From: an uncultured Flavobacteriaceae bacterium
GTDB lineage: Bacteria > Bacteroidota > Bacteroidia > Flavobacteriales > Flavobacteriaceae
NCBI GenBank assembly: GCA_947500585.1
Contig: CANMSN010000002.1
Coordinates: 62,001-126,000, forward strand
Length of the DNA: 64,000 nucleotides
Direction: 5' to 3'
Shown here: positions 1 through 9,236 of the stretch, in pieces
Numbering within the stretch: position 1 is the first letter of the stretch
Layout: each line of letters begins with the position of its first letter
The notes under the pieces: generated by a model
What the model saw: the letters and a program-made list of their open reading frames with translations, nothing else
What the model was told of the DNA's origin: nothing
The model's database searches: none
Program-made: the position numbers and the translations under genes

Positions 1-209
1 TGATTAATATTTATAATAAACTTCAAGAAGGCAATTTTAGAACCAAAATACTTTTACAAGTGCATGATGAATTGGTTTTTGATGTTTACAAACCAGAACT
101 CGAAAGCATCAAAACTTTAGTAAAAACTAAAATGGAAAATGCTTTTAAAATGGATGTACCTTTGGATGTTGAGTTGGATACTGGTTTGAATTGGTTGGAG
201 GCGCATTAA
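1..209 (+). CDS. polA: DNA polymerase I, C-terminal fragment (5' end outside window)
   Basis: Only the last 68 residues are present; the reading frame enters the window open (first full codon at base 3). The segment contains the family A polymerase motif C, seen as QVHDELVFDV, whose His-Asp-Glu includes a metal-binding carboxylate of the palm. The fragment ends with LNWLEAH, which is how many bacterial Pol I proteins finish. The enzyme fills gaps in repair and removes RNA primers from Okazaki fragments. The gene converges on the CHAT-protein gene, whose stop lies 16 bp downstream; I see no clear terminator between them. Confidence 0.93.
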   Translation, partial: INIYNKLQEGNFRTKILLQVHDELVFDVYKPELESIKTLVKTKMENAFKMDVPLDVELDTGLNWLEAH

Positions 210-225
210 TATATATAAAACAGTT

Positions 226-3015
226 TTAGTTCTTCTTTTTTGTCACTAAGAGTACAACTAGAGAAAGAATTACTAACGTAACCAAAATAACATAAAGTAA
301 ATTTAAATTAGACGTTGAAAGTATAGGAGTATCATCACCATAAAGCACAAAGCCTCCCCAATAGTAAGGGTGTTTTAATTTATTACTAGATGTGGTTTTA
401 AAATAATCCTGTTTTGCATATTTTAAAGCTTCTGATTTTGTTTTCCCTTTTTTTAGATACTCGTAAAACGAAATCATAATACTACTAGTTGTTTTATCTG
501 GCACTTCCCACAAACTAGCTATTGTTGCTTTGGTTCCTGCAAAATTTAAGGCTCGTTGTAATGATACCATACCAGAGGCCTCATCTACCTTACCAATACC
601 TGTATTACATGCACTCAATACAGCTAACTCATTTGGAATTTTTAAGCCATACAACTCTTCCAAATAAAGCTTTTCATTGTTTGAAAAACTAAAGTAACTA
701 AATTCTGGATTGTTCTCGTCAATAGTCGCATGCATAGCCATATGCAAAACAGTGCTTTCTGATTTACGACTTATAAATTGTTCTTTTGTAGCCTGCTTTC
801 CTGTGAATGATACTACAGTAAATAGTTTTTCTATAGCTTTGGCTTCTTTCTGTGCGCCTTCTAAGTAATATGGGCCGCTTCTGGTGGCATACTGATTTTT
901 ACCGCCCAAATATTCCGGAGCAAAAATAGACACAGCTGTTTTCATCTTTTTATCAACAAAATTATCATTATTGATAAACGCAAATCGAAGATGTGAAGAG
1001 TATCTGATAGCTTTGCTTTCTATAAGATAACTATTGTTGTAAATTAATGTTTCAAAAGGCAGATGATATATTGGGCTGTCTGGAATAACCGTTAGCGTTT
1101 TATATTTAAAAGAAGATTCTGGCAATAATAGTTTTGTTAATGAATCGTCAAGTTGTAATGCTTTATTTGGTGTTCTAATTTGTTTTAAATGGTTAACAAG
1201 TAACTTGTTTTGTTCACTTCCCCAAATATGTAATTTCCACTCAATAGTATCCTTACTAATTTGGAAAACTGCAAACTCATCTTTAAAAAACATAAACTTC
1301 AATACCATTTCATCTATTGGAATTTTATTTTGAAACCTATTAATATCAAAATTGTCTTGGGTAAAATTTGCCAATTTAGGATACTCTAATTCTAATTGCC
1401 TTTGATGTTCTAATATGGCATTATTTATAGAATCAATTTGTTTTAGTTTTAGTTGCTTTTTTGCATGAACCAATTGTTTTCTTAATTCAAAATCAATTTG
1501 CTCTAAAGAATCTATAACTGGAAGTAACACTACATTACGACTTTGAATAAATTTTTTCCAAGCCAAACGGTTTTGTATGTTTTCAATCTGACTTAGTTGC
1601 TTTTTCTGTAGACAATTATACTTTATTAAATTTTTTACAATGGTTTTAAAACAATTTTGGAGTCTTTTATTAAGAGGTTGATCTTTATAAGTATTTAAAA
1701 ACTGCTGAAATGCTAAGGTATAAACTAATGATAATTCAGTTTTTTTAACTTCTTCTGTCATCGATGATCTATCAATAACTTTATTAGCAATTGAAAGCAA
1801 TAAGTACACATCTTCTAGTTTAAGACCCGGCTCAAAATTAGAATAGTCTGATTTTAAAGGTTCAGTTCCTAAATGAATTCTTTCTATTCCCTTTTTCACC
1901 CAAATCCTACCTTCTTCAATATTACCCATGGAGAAGCATATTTGAGCTTTTTGAACCAAGAAATTAACATATCTATTATGACTTTCTCCTGCTTCATCAA
2001 TTATTTTATTAATGAGATTCAAAGCCTTATCATAATCTTTTTCATATTTGTAAACATCAACTTTATTTCCAAGATAAAGATGTATGTACCTTTGATAAGA
2101 TTTTTTATTTATTAACTTAATAGATTTATCTATTTCATCATGAAGACTACTTAGGTCAAAATCTATCTTGTCTTCATTAACAATAAAATAACGGCAATAA
2201 AAATTTAGAGCAGAGCTATAACTATGGAAATCAACCCCAGTTTTAGCCTTTTGCTTGTTCCCGTTTTTCGCCGAATTGTATTCCTCATATAGGTCATCAA
2301 GCTTCTCTTTTTCTCTTACTACACTTTCTGTTATTTTTTTAATAGAAATACTATCGTAATTCTCAGCAAAAAAAGCCGTTTCAATTAAATCGACCACTAT
2401 TTTTTGATAACCCAATGAAAACCTATAATTTATAAGTGGTTGAGGTAGTTTATAATTTAATGGTATATGCTTTAATAGTTCCTCAGCCTTATCTAAATAA
2501 CTTTTTGCAACATCATAATTTCCTAGGGTAACATTAGGGTTTGCCACTCTACGATAAAGTATTAATATTCGCTCGTAGTTTTTCTGTTCTACAGTTTCAC
2601 TTTCATATAAATCCAGACTCATTTTACCATACTTCAATTCTTTCAAAATGAAAGATTTTATAGAATAATTTATATGTATGAAGTAGAATATGTCTGCTCT
2701 AAGTGCATTATTTTCTGGAACATCTTTAAGATATGATTCTGCTTTCTTTAAGTTTTCAATACTTATAAGATGCTTAGATTTATGATACTGTCCTTTACCT
2801 TTTCCAAATAATAACTTTGCAACTTCTAGACTATCATTTTTTTGTAATACAGTTGGTAGGTTTGTATCACAAAATGAAATAAGTTCTAAATATTTTCCTG
2901 AATTGTATAGCCCATCTGCTTGCTCAGAGAATTTAGGTGTTTGAGCATTTACATAACTTAAAGATAATAAGGTGAAAAATATACCATAATGTAATACAAA
3001 TACTAACTGCTTCAT
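226..3015 (-). CDS. Exported TPR protein with CHAT (caspase-like) protease domain and C-terminal membrane anchor
   Basis: About 929 residues. I start at the Met of MKQLVFVLHYG (base 3015) because it gives a clean signal peptide ending near VNAQ; an upstream in-frame Met at 3057 would bury it. The first ~600 residues are helical, TPR-like repeats. A CHAT domain fills roughly residues 640-890. It has the catalytic-type His in HMAMHA (about residue 762) and Cys in LSACNTG (about residue 803), followed by the SLWEVPD and ALKYAKQDYF blocks usual for the family. A hydrophobic stretch of about 20 residues and a KKKN tail close the protein, so the CHAT domain should sit outside the inner membrane. 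CHAT proteins are caspase-superfamily peptidases, but no substrate is known here. It is the last gene of a six-gene minus-strand block and lies near an ECF sigma/anti-sigma pair. Confidence 0.85.
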   Translation of the reverse strand: MKQLVFVLHYGIFFTLLSLSYVNAQTPKFSEQADGLYNSGKYLELISFCDTNLPTVLQKNDSLEVAKLLFGKGKGQYHKSKHLISIENLKKAESYLKDVPENNALRADIFYFIHINYSIKSFILKELKYGKMSLDLYESETVEQKNYERILILYRRVANPNVTLGNYDVAKSYLDKAEELLKHIPLNYKLPQPLINYRFSLGYQKIVVDLIETAFFAENYDSISIKKITESVVREKEKLDDLYEEYNSAKNGNKQKAKTGVDFHSYSSALNFYCRYFIVNEDKIDFDLSSLHDEIDKSIKLINKKSYQRYIHLYLGNKVDVYKYEKDYDKALNLINKIIDEAGESHNRYVNFLVQKAQICFSMGNIEEGRIWVKKGIERIHLGTEPLKSDYSNFEPGLKLEDVYLLLSIANKVIDRSSMTEEVKKTELSLVYTLAFQQFLNTYKDQPLNKRLQNCFKTIVKNLIKYNCLQKKQLSQIENIQNRLAWKKFIQSRNVVLLPVIDSLEQIDFELRKQLVHAKKQLKLKQIDSINNAILEHQRQLELEYPKLANFTQDNFDINRFQNKIPIDEMVLKFMFFKDEFAVFQISKDTIEWKLHIWGSEQNKLLVNHLKQIRTPNKALQLDDSLTKLLLPESSFKYKTLTVIPDSPIYHLPFETLIYNNSYLIESKAIRYSSHLRFAFINNDNFVDKKMKTAVSIFAPEYLGGKNQYATRSGPYYLEGAQKEAKAIEKLFTVVSFTGKQATKEQFISRKSESTVLHMAMHATIDENNPEFSYFSFSNNEKLYLEELYGLKIPNELAVLSACNTGIGKVDEASGMVSLQRALNFAGTKATIASLWEVPDKTTSSIMISFYEYLKKGKTKSEALKYAKQDYFKTTSSNKLKHPYYWGGFVLYGDDTPILSTSNLNLLYVILVTLVILSLVVLLVTKKKN

Positions 3016-3126
3016 GGTTGTTAATTGGATATGAGCTACTAATTTAAAAAAAAACAAGGCACTTTATTTATAAATGATATTATTTTGAACTGATATCTAA
3101 ATATTATCTTTTAATTTTAACTAGTA

Positions 3127-3672
3127 TTATATTCTACCAGGTCTTTTTCGTAAAATAAAGCTAAACTCTAGAGGCTTAATTTCACCTCTAAAACCAACAG
3201 GTTTTACTATTAACTGTACAGTATAGTTTCCCTCTGGCATCGTCCCTTGAAATCCTTTTTTTAGCATTTGGTCAGCTGTCTCTTCATCTTCATCTACATC
3301 TACATCTACATTAACTAATGTACCAATAAAATCAAAAGCATCGGCAGGTAAAAACATTTCCCCAGGAAAGTATGGTATTGGTTGTTTACGCACTACGTTT
3401 TTTACCAGTTTACCATCTCTCTTTACTGTAGTAATAAATTCAAAAAAAACAATAGTTTCTTTATATATATTAGTTGGCAAACCTTTGCCATCAAAACTAA
3501 ATCTCAGTTGGTATTTACCCGTTTTAAATTCCTTAAACAATTGAACTGCTGAATTATTTTCTAATTTAAGTTCGGTCTTTGATTTTCCATTTAATGTAAT
3601 TTTTCCTTCAACAGATTGTGCATGCATTGAAAGTATTGTACTTAACAACACTATAGTTATCAGTTTTTTCAT
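3127..3672 (-). CDS. Small secreted protein of unknown function
   Basis: 181 residues with a clear N-terminal signal peptide (MKKLITIVLLSTILSMHAQS) and no lipobox Cys. The mature part looks beta-rich and could be an immunoglobulin-like fold: it contains short strands such as GKYQLRFSFDG and NYTVQLIVKP. An acidic run near residue 125 (VDVDVDEDEE) is encoded by a short in-frame hexanucleotide repeat. It lies 16 bp after the lipoprotein gene upstream and 111 bp before the CHAT gene, so it is probably part of the same transcript. I do not recognise the family. Confidence 0.75.
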   Translation of the reverse strand: MKKLITIVLLSTILSMHAQSVEGKITLNGKSKTELKLENNSAVQLFKEFKTGKYQLRFSFDGKGLPTNIYKETIVFFEFITTVKRDGKLVKNVVRKQPIPYFPGEMFLPADAFDFIGTLVNVDVDVDEDEETADQMLKKGFQGTMPEGNYTVQLIVKPVGFRGEIKPLEFSFILRKRPGRI

Positions 3673-3688
3673 TTCTAATTGTTTTGAG

Positions 3689-4252
3689 TTATAGATTATA
3701 ATGTTTTGCTATTTCTAGTGTAATTTCTTTGGTATCCTTTCCTGAGTTGGTTTTATTACCATTATTTGGTGGCGTAATCATATATAAAACACCATCTTTT
3801 AAAATTTGTAATTGGTACATATTTGAGATATAAACCGCTTTATCTCCCAACTCTTCTACTTTATGGAAAAGTGTTGCATTTCTTTCAGGATTGTACTGCC
3901 AAAATGGGTCTTTTTGTTGATTGATATTTGCTGCAACCTGACCCTTCCAATATTCATATTCCTTTTTTCCGTAGAATAACTTTATGTCACAATGCAATAT
4001 ACCTCCAGAACCATTTTCAACTGATTCTATTTCAATATGAGTGGCATCGGGATTATATTTTAAGATTAGTTCTTTTGGAAATTCATCACATAGCTTCGTT
4101 CTAATTTCATCAATATCTATTTTATCTTTTGTTGGAACTGAATTGGTGATAATCTCTTCATTTTCAACATTTGTATTAGAATTCTTTTTGTTTCCAAGAC
4201 ATGACACCAATATTAAAACCAAAGACATTATCGTATATTTTAAATACTTCAT
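3689..4252 (-). CDS. Lipoprotein of unknown function (paralogue of the next upstream gene)
   Basis: 187 residues. The N-terminus MKYLKYTIMSLVLILVSC is a lipoprotein signal with the lipobox Cys at residue 18, followed by LGNKKNSN. It resembles its neighbour at 4267-4908: both begin the mature chain with CLG(N/D)KK, have an aromatic block around a WKG/WLRG motif, and end with a strand of the type VLYMI/VLYVY followed by a helical tail. The two were probably made by duplication. The gap to the neighbour is 14 bp, consistent with one operon. No enzymatic motif is visible; a surface or periplasmic role is inferred only from the signal. Confidence 0.75.
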   Translation of the reverse strand: MKYLKYTIMSLVLILVSCLGNKKNSNTNVENEEIITNSVPTKDKIDIDEIRTKLCDEFPKELILKYNPDATHIEIESVENGSGGILHCDIKLFYGKKEYEYWKGQVAANINQQKDPFWQYNPERNATLFHKVEELGDKAVYISNMYQLQILKDGVLYMITPPNNGNKTNSGKDTKEITLEIAKHYNL

Positions 4253-4266
4253 TTTTAGATTATATT

Positions 4267-4908
4267 TTAGTTAATATATCCTGCTGCTTTAGCCATAGCA
4301 ATTGCAGCTTTTTTGTAATCTCTATTTTTGGCAACCTCAGCTTTATTTAATCTATTTTTTATTGGATAAACGTATAAAACGTAGCCTTTAAACTTTATTT
4401 TCAGCTCTTTTTTACTTTCATTCCAAAGCGTAGCTAAGCCTGTATCGTTGATCCATTCTGAAGATTTAGATATCGATTTGTTTAAGGCCCAAGCTTCTTC
4501 CCACTCTACACCATTACCGGCAGCTTTTGCAATATCATAAGCCATTTCATCTTTACCAATTTCACGTTGAATATTCATTGACCCTCTTAACCACTCAAAG
4601 TCATTATCGCCAGTCTTGATATAGAACATGCATGATGGTGCTGTGTTAGGTGCTCTTCGGTTTGATTTTGAGATATCATCAAAAACAACCATGTCTTCAG
4701 AGACTTTATATATTGACGCAATGTCACTAACAGACATATTCTCACAGGCGCTCATGTCTTTAGAATAATTGATAAGATTCCCTTTAAAAGCCTTATTAAC
4801 AAAATTGGTGTCATCCATTTCTGAAACATTAATAGTTTTTTTATCTCCTAAACACGACATTAAACATATTGATAATGTAGATAGAATTAATTTTTGTATT
4901 GATTTCAT
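4267..4908 (-). CDS. Lipoprotein of unknown function (paralogue of the next downstream gene)
   Basis: 213 residues with a lipoprotein signal: the hydrophobic N-terminus ends in CLMSC, giving a lipidated Cys at residue 19 followed by LGDKK. The mature region holds a Cys-containing strand (APSCMFYIK), a WLRG motif and an Ala/Lys-rich C-terminal helix (DYKKAAIAMAKAAGYIN). Architecture and order of blocks match the 187-residue lipoprotein immediately downstream. It starts 10 bp after the stop of the LRR-protein gene, so co-transcription is likely. Function unknown. Confidence 0.75.
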   Translation of the reverse strand: MKSIQKLILSTLSICLMSCLGDKKTINVSEMDDTNFVNKAFKGNLINYSKDMSACENMSVSDIASIYKVSEDMVVFDDISKSNRRAPNTAPSCMFYIKTGDNDFEWLRGSMNIQREIGKDEMAYDIAKAAGNGVEWEEAWALNKSISKSSEWINDTGLATLWNESKKELKIKFKGYVLYVYPIKNRLNKAEVAKNRDYKKAAIAMAKAAGYIN

Positions 4909-4918
4909 AGTTTTATAT

Positions 4919-7669
4919 TTATTTAATCACTAATTTTTTAGTGTAAGATTTAGTTTCACTATTAATTTTTAGAAGATAAAGACCACTGTTAAAAGATTTT
5001 ACATCAATGATGGTTGTATTATTTGATGTTGTCTTTTCATGAAGTAATTTTTGACCTGATAACGTAAAAACTTCAATAGAACTAATTGTATTTCTAGATT
5101 TAATCGTTATGAAATCTTGTGCTGGATTTGGATAAACACTAAAATCGAATTTAGATTCCTGAACGTCTGTTGTAGACAAAACACTTGAATCTTGAACGTT
5201 TATTACAAATTCACCGCTTTCATTTAAAGACTTAGATGTTGTATTAGCTTTTCCGCTAACCGAAAATTCTAACCAAACCTGTAAATAGTAGGTTTTATTT
5301 GGTATTAATCCATTTACCACTAATTCGTTTACAGCGCAATATAACGGTTGTACATCTTCACAAGAACCATATAAAGCAACTTTACCTACAAGTGTGCCCG
5401 CACTAATTGTCATGGTAATGCTTCCAGAGGACGGAGCAGGAAATGAATACCAAATATCAAAAGCCGTTAATCCACTTTGTAAACAGTTTGGGTTATTACC
5501 GCTACCTGTTGCACTACTTGTATTCCCTGGTGTGTCTTGCCCTAGAATAATTGGTGTTGTATAAGAACAATTATCGTTTACAGGTATGCAACTTAAACTA
5601 TAATTAGTTTGCATATCTATTTGCGCCCAGTTTGTATTGCTGTAATTAATATCGTCAACCTCTACGCAGGTTAATTGAGGATTTGCAAAAGCAGAAAAAT
5701 TTGAATTTGTTATACTAGTATTAGCCCCATTTTTAATATTTAAACCTATTAAAGCATTATCATTACAAGCCACTTGGGTTAAACTTGAGTTTTGAGAAAG
5801 ATCTAAATACTCTATATTATTTCTTTCACAATTTAGGTTTTCTAAATTAACATTTGAAAGTGTATTAAGTGCTGTTATTTGGTTTAAAGAACAATTTAAA
5901 ATTCGTAATTCATTGTTTTTATTTATTTGAAGCTCAGTAACATTATTATTTGCAATAAATAATTCTTCAAGTAAGTTTAGTACACTCACATCAATTTCTG
6001 TAAATAGATTATCATTTAGACTTAAGGACACTAAATTGGTATTACCAGATAAATCAATACTTGTTAAAGTATTATTATGAGCAAATAAAGTTTCTAAAGC
6101 TGTAAAACCCTCAATACCTGTTAAATTTGAAATATTTTCATTATTAACATCTAAAAAAGTAATAGTTTCAATATCAGATTTTAAAACAAGACCATTTACT
6201 ATTCCATCTGAATCTATATTTTGATCTATTAACGCTTGCTCAAAGTTTGAATCGGTTATATTTACAGTATTTGATACAGAACAAGTAAGACTATAAATTG
6301 TTTGATCATCTTTTGTTAACCAAGTTGTGTTGCTAAAGCTTACATCATCTACAGCAACACATGTTAAATTGGGATTATCATCTATAATAAAATCAGAAGC
6401 ACTATCTAATAGAGTATTAGCTCCGTTTTTTATATTCAAGTCTGCTAATTTATTTGTTTGAAGAATAACCTCTTCTAACTTTGTATTACTTGATAAATCT
6501 ATTTTTGTTAACTGATTTAAAGCTAGAATTAAAGTTGCTAACTCTAAATTGTTACTTAAATCTACACTTGTTAAATTATTTTGATGAGCGCGTAATGTTT
6601 TTAAAGATGTAAACTCTTCTATACCACTTAGGCTAGATATATTTTTATTGGCCATACTTAAATTAGTTACATCTTCGGCATAGGCTTTTAAAATTTCACC
6701 ATTTATAATGCCGTCTATATCTATACCAATGTCAATTAAATGTTGTTCAAAATTGGCATCTGGTATATTTACAGTTTCTTGCTCTAATGGACAATCTGTA
6801 TTAAAGCTAATTTGAGAGCCAATTGCATATGAAAAAGATTGATTTGTTGCAGCTGTAACATCATCTACCGCAATACATGTTAAGTAGGGACAAAATGTAA
6901 CGTTTAAACTAGTTATAGCTGATAGGTTACCATTTTTAAGATTTAAAGTTTTAAGAAAATCGTTTGATTGAAGATTAACTCTTTGTAAATTGGGGTTATT
7001 AGAAAGATCTAAACTATCTAAATTACAATCCCTACACTCTAGTTTCTCAATAACTGTACATTGATCTAATATTAATAATTCAATTGGGCTTCCTTCTGCC
7101 TCTAAATCATTAAGTAAAGTGCAACTGTTTACATTTAATGTTGTTAATAAGTTATTTCCACAAATTAGGGTGGTTAATAGATTTGAATTAGACAAATTTA
7201 ATGTTGTTAATTTATTAGCTGCACATTCTAAAAAATCTAGTGAGGAATTTATGGGTAAGTTTAAGGATGTTAATTGATTGTTTTGACAATTAAGTCTATT
7301 CAACTTATTTAACCCGCTAAGATCAAGGCTAGTTAAATTATTATAGTCAATTATTAAACGTTCTAAGTTGGTATTATTAGATAAATTTATTTCAGTTAAA
7401 TTATTAAAATCAACTTCAAGCCATTCTAAACTGGTAAAATTTTCTATTCCAGTAAGGTCACTTATCCCTTTATTCCAAAGGTCTAATTTTTTAGTGCCTG
7501 TGACAGCGATAGATAGATTTACTACACCATCAGTTTGGTCGGTAGCAGAAGTTGTATCAATTCCAAGGTCAATTAGAGCTTGTTCAAAGTTGGCATCAGG
7601 AACACTAAAGTTTTGCGATAAGCATAGTGTTGGAAATAGTATAGCAATTAATAGTATTTTTTTAATCAT
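4919..7669 (-). CDS. Secreted leucine-rich-repeat protein with T9SS type A sorting domain
   Basis: About 916 residues; I start at the Met of MIKKILLIAILFPTLCLSQ (base 7669), which gives a proper signal peptide. Three homologous modules follow, each opening with a V/I-P/T-D-A/S-NFEQ-LID motif and continuing with bacterial LRRs of about 21 residues (pattern L-LNLS-NNLT-LDLS). Each module ends with a LTCVAVDD-type block. After the LRRs comes a beta-sandwich region with an FDIWYSF motif, then a C-terminal domain with FSVYPNPAQDFITI and a final TKKLVIK, the signature of T9SS substrates that are exported and attached to the surface. LRR/T9SS proteins of this kind are common in Flavobacteriaceae and often taken as adhesins. 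It sits between the lipoproteins and the DUF4412-like gene. Confidence 0.9.
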   Translation of the reverse strand: MIKKILLIAILFPTLCLSQNFSVPDANFEQALIDLGIDTTSATDQTDGVVNLSIAVTGTKKLDLWNKGISDLTGIENFTSLEWLEVDFNNLTEINLSNNTNLERLIIDYNNLTSLDLSGLNKLNRLNCQNNQLTSLNLPINSSLDFLECAANKLTTLNLSNSNLLTTLICGNNLLTTLNVNSCTLLNDLEAEGSPIELLILDQCTVIEKLECRDCNLDSLDLSNNPNLQRVNLQSNDFLKTLNLKNGNLSAITSLNVTFCPYLTCIAVDDVTAATNQSFSYAIGSQISFNTDCPLEQETVNIPDANFEQHLIDIGIDIDGIINGEILKAYAEDVTNLSMANKNISSLSGIEEFTSLKTLRAHQNNLTSVDLSNNLELATLILALNQLTKIDLSSNTKLEEVILQTNKLADLNIKNGANTLLDSASDFIIDDNPNLTCVAVDDVSFSNTTWLTKDDQTIYSLTCSVSNTVNITDSNFEQALIDQNIDSDGIVNGLVLKSDIETITFLDVNNENISNLTGIEGFTALETLFAHNNTLTSIDLSGNTNLVSLSLNDNLFTEIDVSVLNLLEELFIANNNVTELQINKNNELRILNCSLNQITALNTLSNVNLENLNCERNNIEYLDLSQNSSLTQVACNDNALIGLNIKNGANTSITNSNFSAFANPQLTCVEVDDINYSNTNWAQIDMQTNYSLSCIPVNDNCSYTTPIILGQDTPGNTSSATGSGNNPNCLQSGLTAFDIWYSFPAPSSGSITMTISAGTLVGKVALYGSCEDVQPLYCAVNELVVNGLIPNKTYYLQVWLEFSVSGKANTTSKSLNESGEFVINVQDSSVLSTTDVQESKFDFSVYPNPAQDFITIKSRNTISSIEVFTLSGQKLLHEKTTSNNTTIIDVKSFNSGLYLLKINSETKSYTKKLVIK

Positions 7670-7710
7670 TTTTTTGAATTTGGTTAATAGCATTTTTTGA
7701 ATTTTTTGTA

Positions 7711-9120
7711 TTAAAACATTTTTTTATAATCCTTAGGGTTTATTGTTTTACTAATATTATCGTTAATAGCAATGGTTTCACTAGACATATTTCCTTCCTT
7801 AGATTTTACGTTATACGCCATAATATGACCATTAATGATGTCGTTATTTTGAATAAACCAATTAGGAAGGTTAACATCTGGCGCTACCCAAAGTTCCATT
7901 TTTACATTAGCATCAGACATGACATACTCATAACATGTAGCTCCTAAAACTGTTTTGGATCTTCCAGTTTTTTTAATTTTAGAATAATCATAATTCGCCA
8001 TTTGTTCGGACGGATTAGTCATTTGCTGACCTCCCATCATATTTTGTGACATCTTCATTTTCATCCCATTAGTTTCTACAAAAATGTATGAATTGCCGTT
8101 ATCCATGACTATAATAGACTCACCAGCCATTTCCTCGTCAGAGTAGTCACTCATATCTGCTTTTATAGCTATATAATTTTCATTTGGATTTAGTAAATAA
8201 GACAATTTATAGGTTTCATTATTTTCGGAATTCGTCATTTTTACGACTGTTTCAAACGTAAATTTATAAACACCAGAATTGGCAGTTTCAGAAGGAAGAT
8301 TAGCTAACGAGGGCGCTTCTGGTTTTTTAGATTTGTTCTTAGATACGGTGCGTCTGTCTATAAAATAAACTGGACCCACATCAATAGCTCCTTTAATTTT
8401 ACTTTCAGTATAAGACAATACGTACTTGTCTTCACTATTCTGATTTGGGTTTTTCTGTCGTGTTACAAGCTCAGTTACACCAGAAAAACTAATTTGAAAA
8501 TTATCTTCGCTAATGACATCAATACTAACTTCCCCAGCATCTAAATCATAAGACTGATAATCTAGACTATGCGCTCTGTAAAAGCCATCTTCAGTTTCTT
8601 GGTTAGGTTCCCAGACTGGATCGTAAGACAATTCTAAACTGGCGTCTTCTGGAATTTTTAGTACCAATCTTTCTTTTATGGGCAACTCATCCTCAAACAG
8701 CAAAGTATTACCTTTAGGAATTACCAACACATAACCATCTTGTATATCCGCTGCTTGTGTTAACCAAGAACCATAAATCCTTACTTCATCGTTACTTCTT
8801 TGTAAATTTGCTCTTCCAAACTTCTCAATATTATAATTTCCATATTTTTGTGTGTGCTGAATAATAGCGCTTCCAGAAGCTTCAATAGTTAGAATATCTT
8901 TAGGTTCTTCTTTTTTCTCTTTCTTAGAATTTTTATCACCATTTAAAACATCATCAATTTCTTTATCTGCCTTATTTTCAACCTTATCTATTACTTTATT
9001 TTCAACTTCTGTTATTTTATCTTGGGCTTTCTTTTTTAATTTCTTTAAAAATTGAGCTTCAGCTAGTTGGCAATTAGTTATGAATACTGCAAAAATTATT
9101 AGTTTAACTATTTTTTTCAT
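7711..9120 (-). CDS. Secreted protein with C-terminal DUF4412-like domain
   Basis: 469 residues with an N-terminal signal (ending near CQLAEAQ). A Lys/Glu-rich segment of about 60 residues follows, likely coiled coil (KKLKKKAQDKITEVENKVID). Residues ~75-210 are beta-rich. The C-terminal half has Met-rich MKMKMSQNMMGG and then TVLGATCYEYVMSD...MELWVAPDVNLP, which matches the DUF4412 pattern of GLPGLI/outer-membrane-associated proteins. The Cys in ATCYEY is the usual conserved one. It is the promoter-proximal gene of the minus-strand block and is divergent from the ECF sigma gene across 116 bp. Molecular role unknown; location outside the cytoplasm is inferred from the signal. Confidence 0.75.
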   Translation of the reverse strand: MKKIVKLIIFAVFITNCQLAEAQFLKKLKKKAQDKITEVENKVIDKVENKADKEIDDVLNGDKNSKKEKKEEPKDILTIEASGSAIIQHTQKYGNYNIEKFGRANLQRSNDEVRIYGSWLTQAADIQDGYVLVIPKGNTLLFEDELPIKERLVLKIPEDASLELSYDPVWEPNQETEDGFYRAHSLDYQSYDLDAGEVSIDVISEDNFQISFSGVTELVTRQKNPNQNSEDKYVLSYTESKIKGAIDVGPVYFIDRRTVSKNKSKKPEAPSLANLPSETANSGVYKFTFETVVKMTNSENNETYKLSYLLNPNENYIAIKADMSDYSDEEMAGESIIVMDNGNSYIFVETNGMKMKMSQNMMGGQQMTNPSEQMANYDYSKIKKTGRSKTVLGATCYEYVMSDANVKMELWVAPDVNLPNWFIQNNDIINGHIMAYNVKSKEGNMSSETIAINDNISKTINPKDYKKMF

Positions 9121-9168
9121 GTTATAAATTATTGATGTTTTTCCCTTTAGTACAAGAACTTATTTAAA

Positions 9169-9215
9169 TGTTAACAGCTTATTAAAAAAATTTATATTTG
9201 TTATTCTTGTTAACA
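9169..9215. promoter_or_regulatory. Two identical 8-bp palindromes flanking a promoter-like element in a divergent spacer
   Basis: The palindrome TGTTAACA occurs at 9169-9176 and again at 9208-9215, 39 bp apart. Between them lies TATATTTG (9193-9200), a match to the flavobacterial -7 element TAnnTTTG reading toward the sigma gene; the expected -33 TTG at 9171-9173 is TTA. The spacer separates the DUF4412-like gene from the ECF sigma gene, so both could be controlled here. An operator role is inference. Confidence 0.4.
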
Positions 9216-9236
9216 TCGTCAAGGAATAAGTAACCA

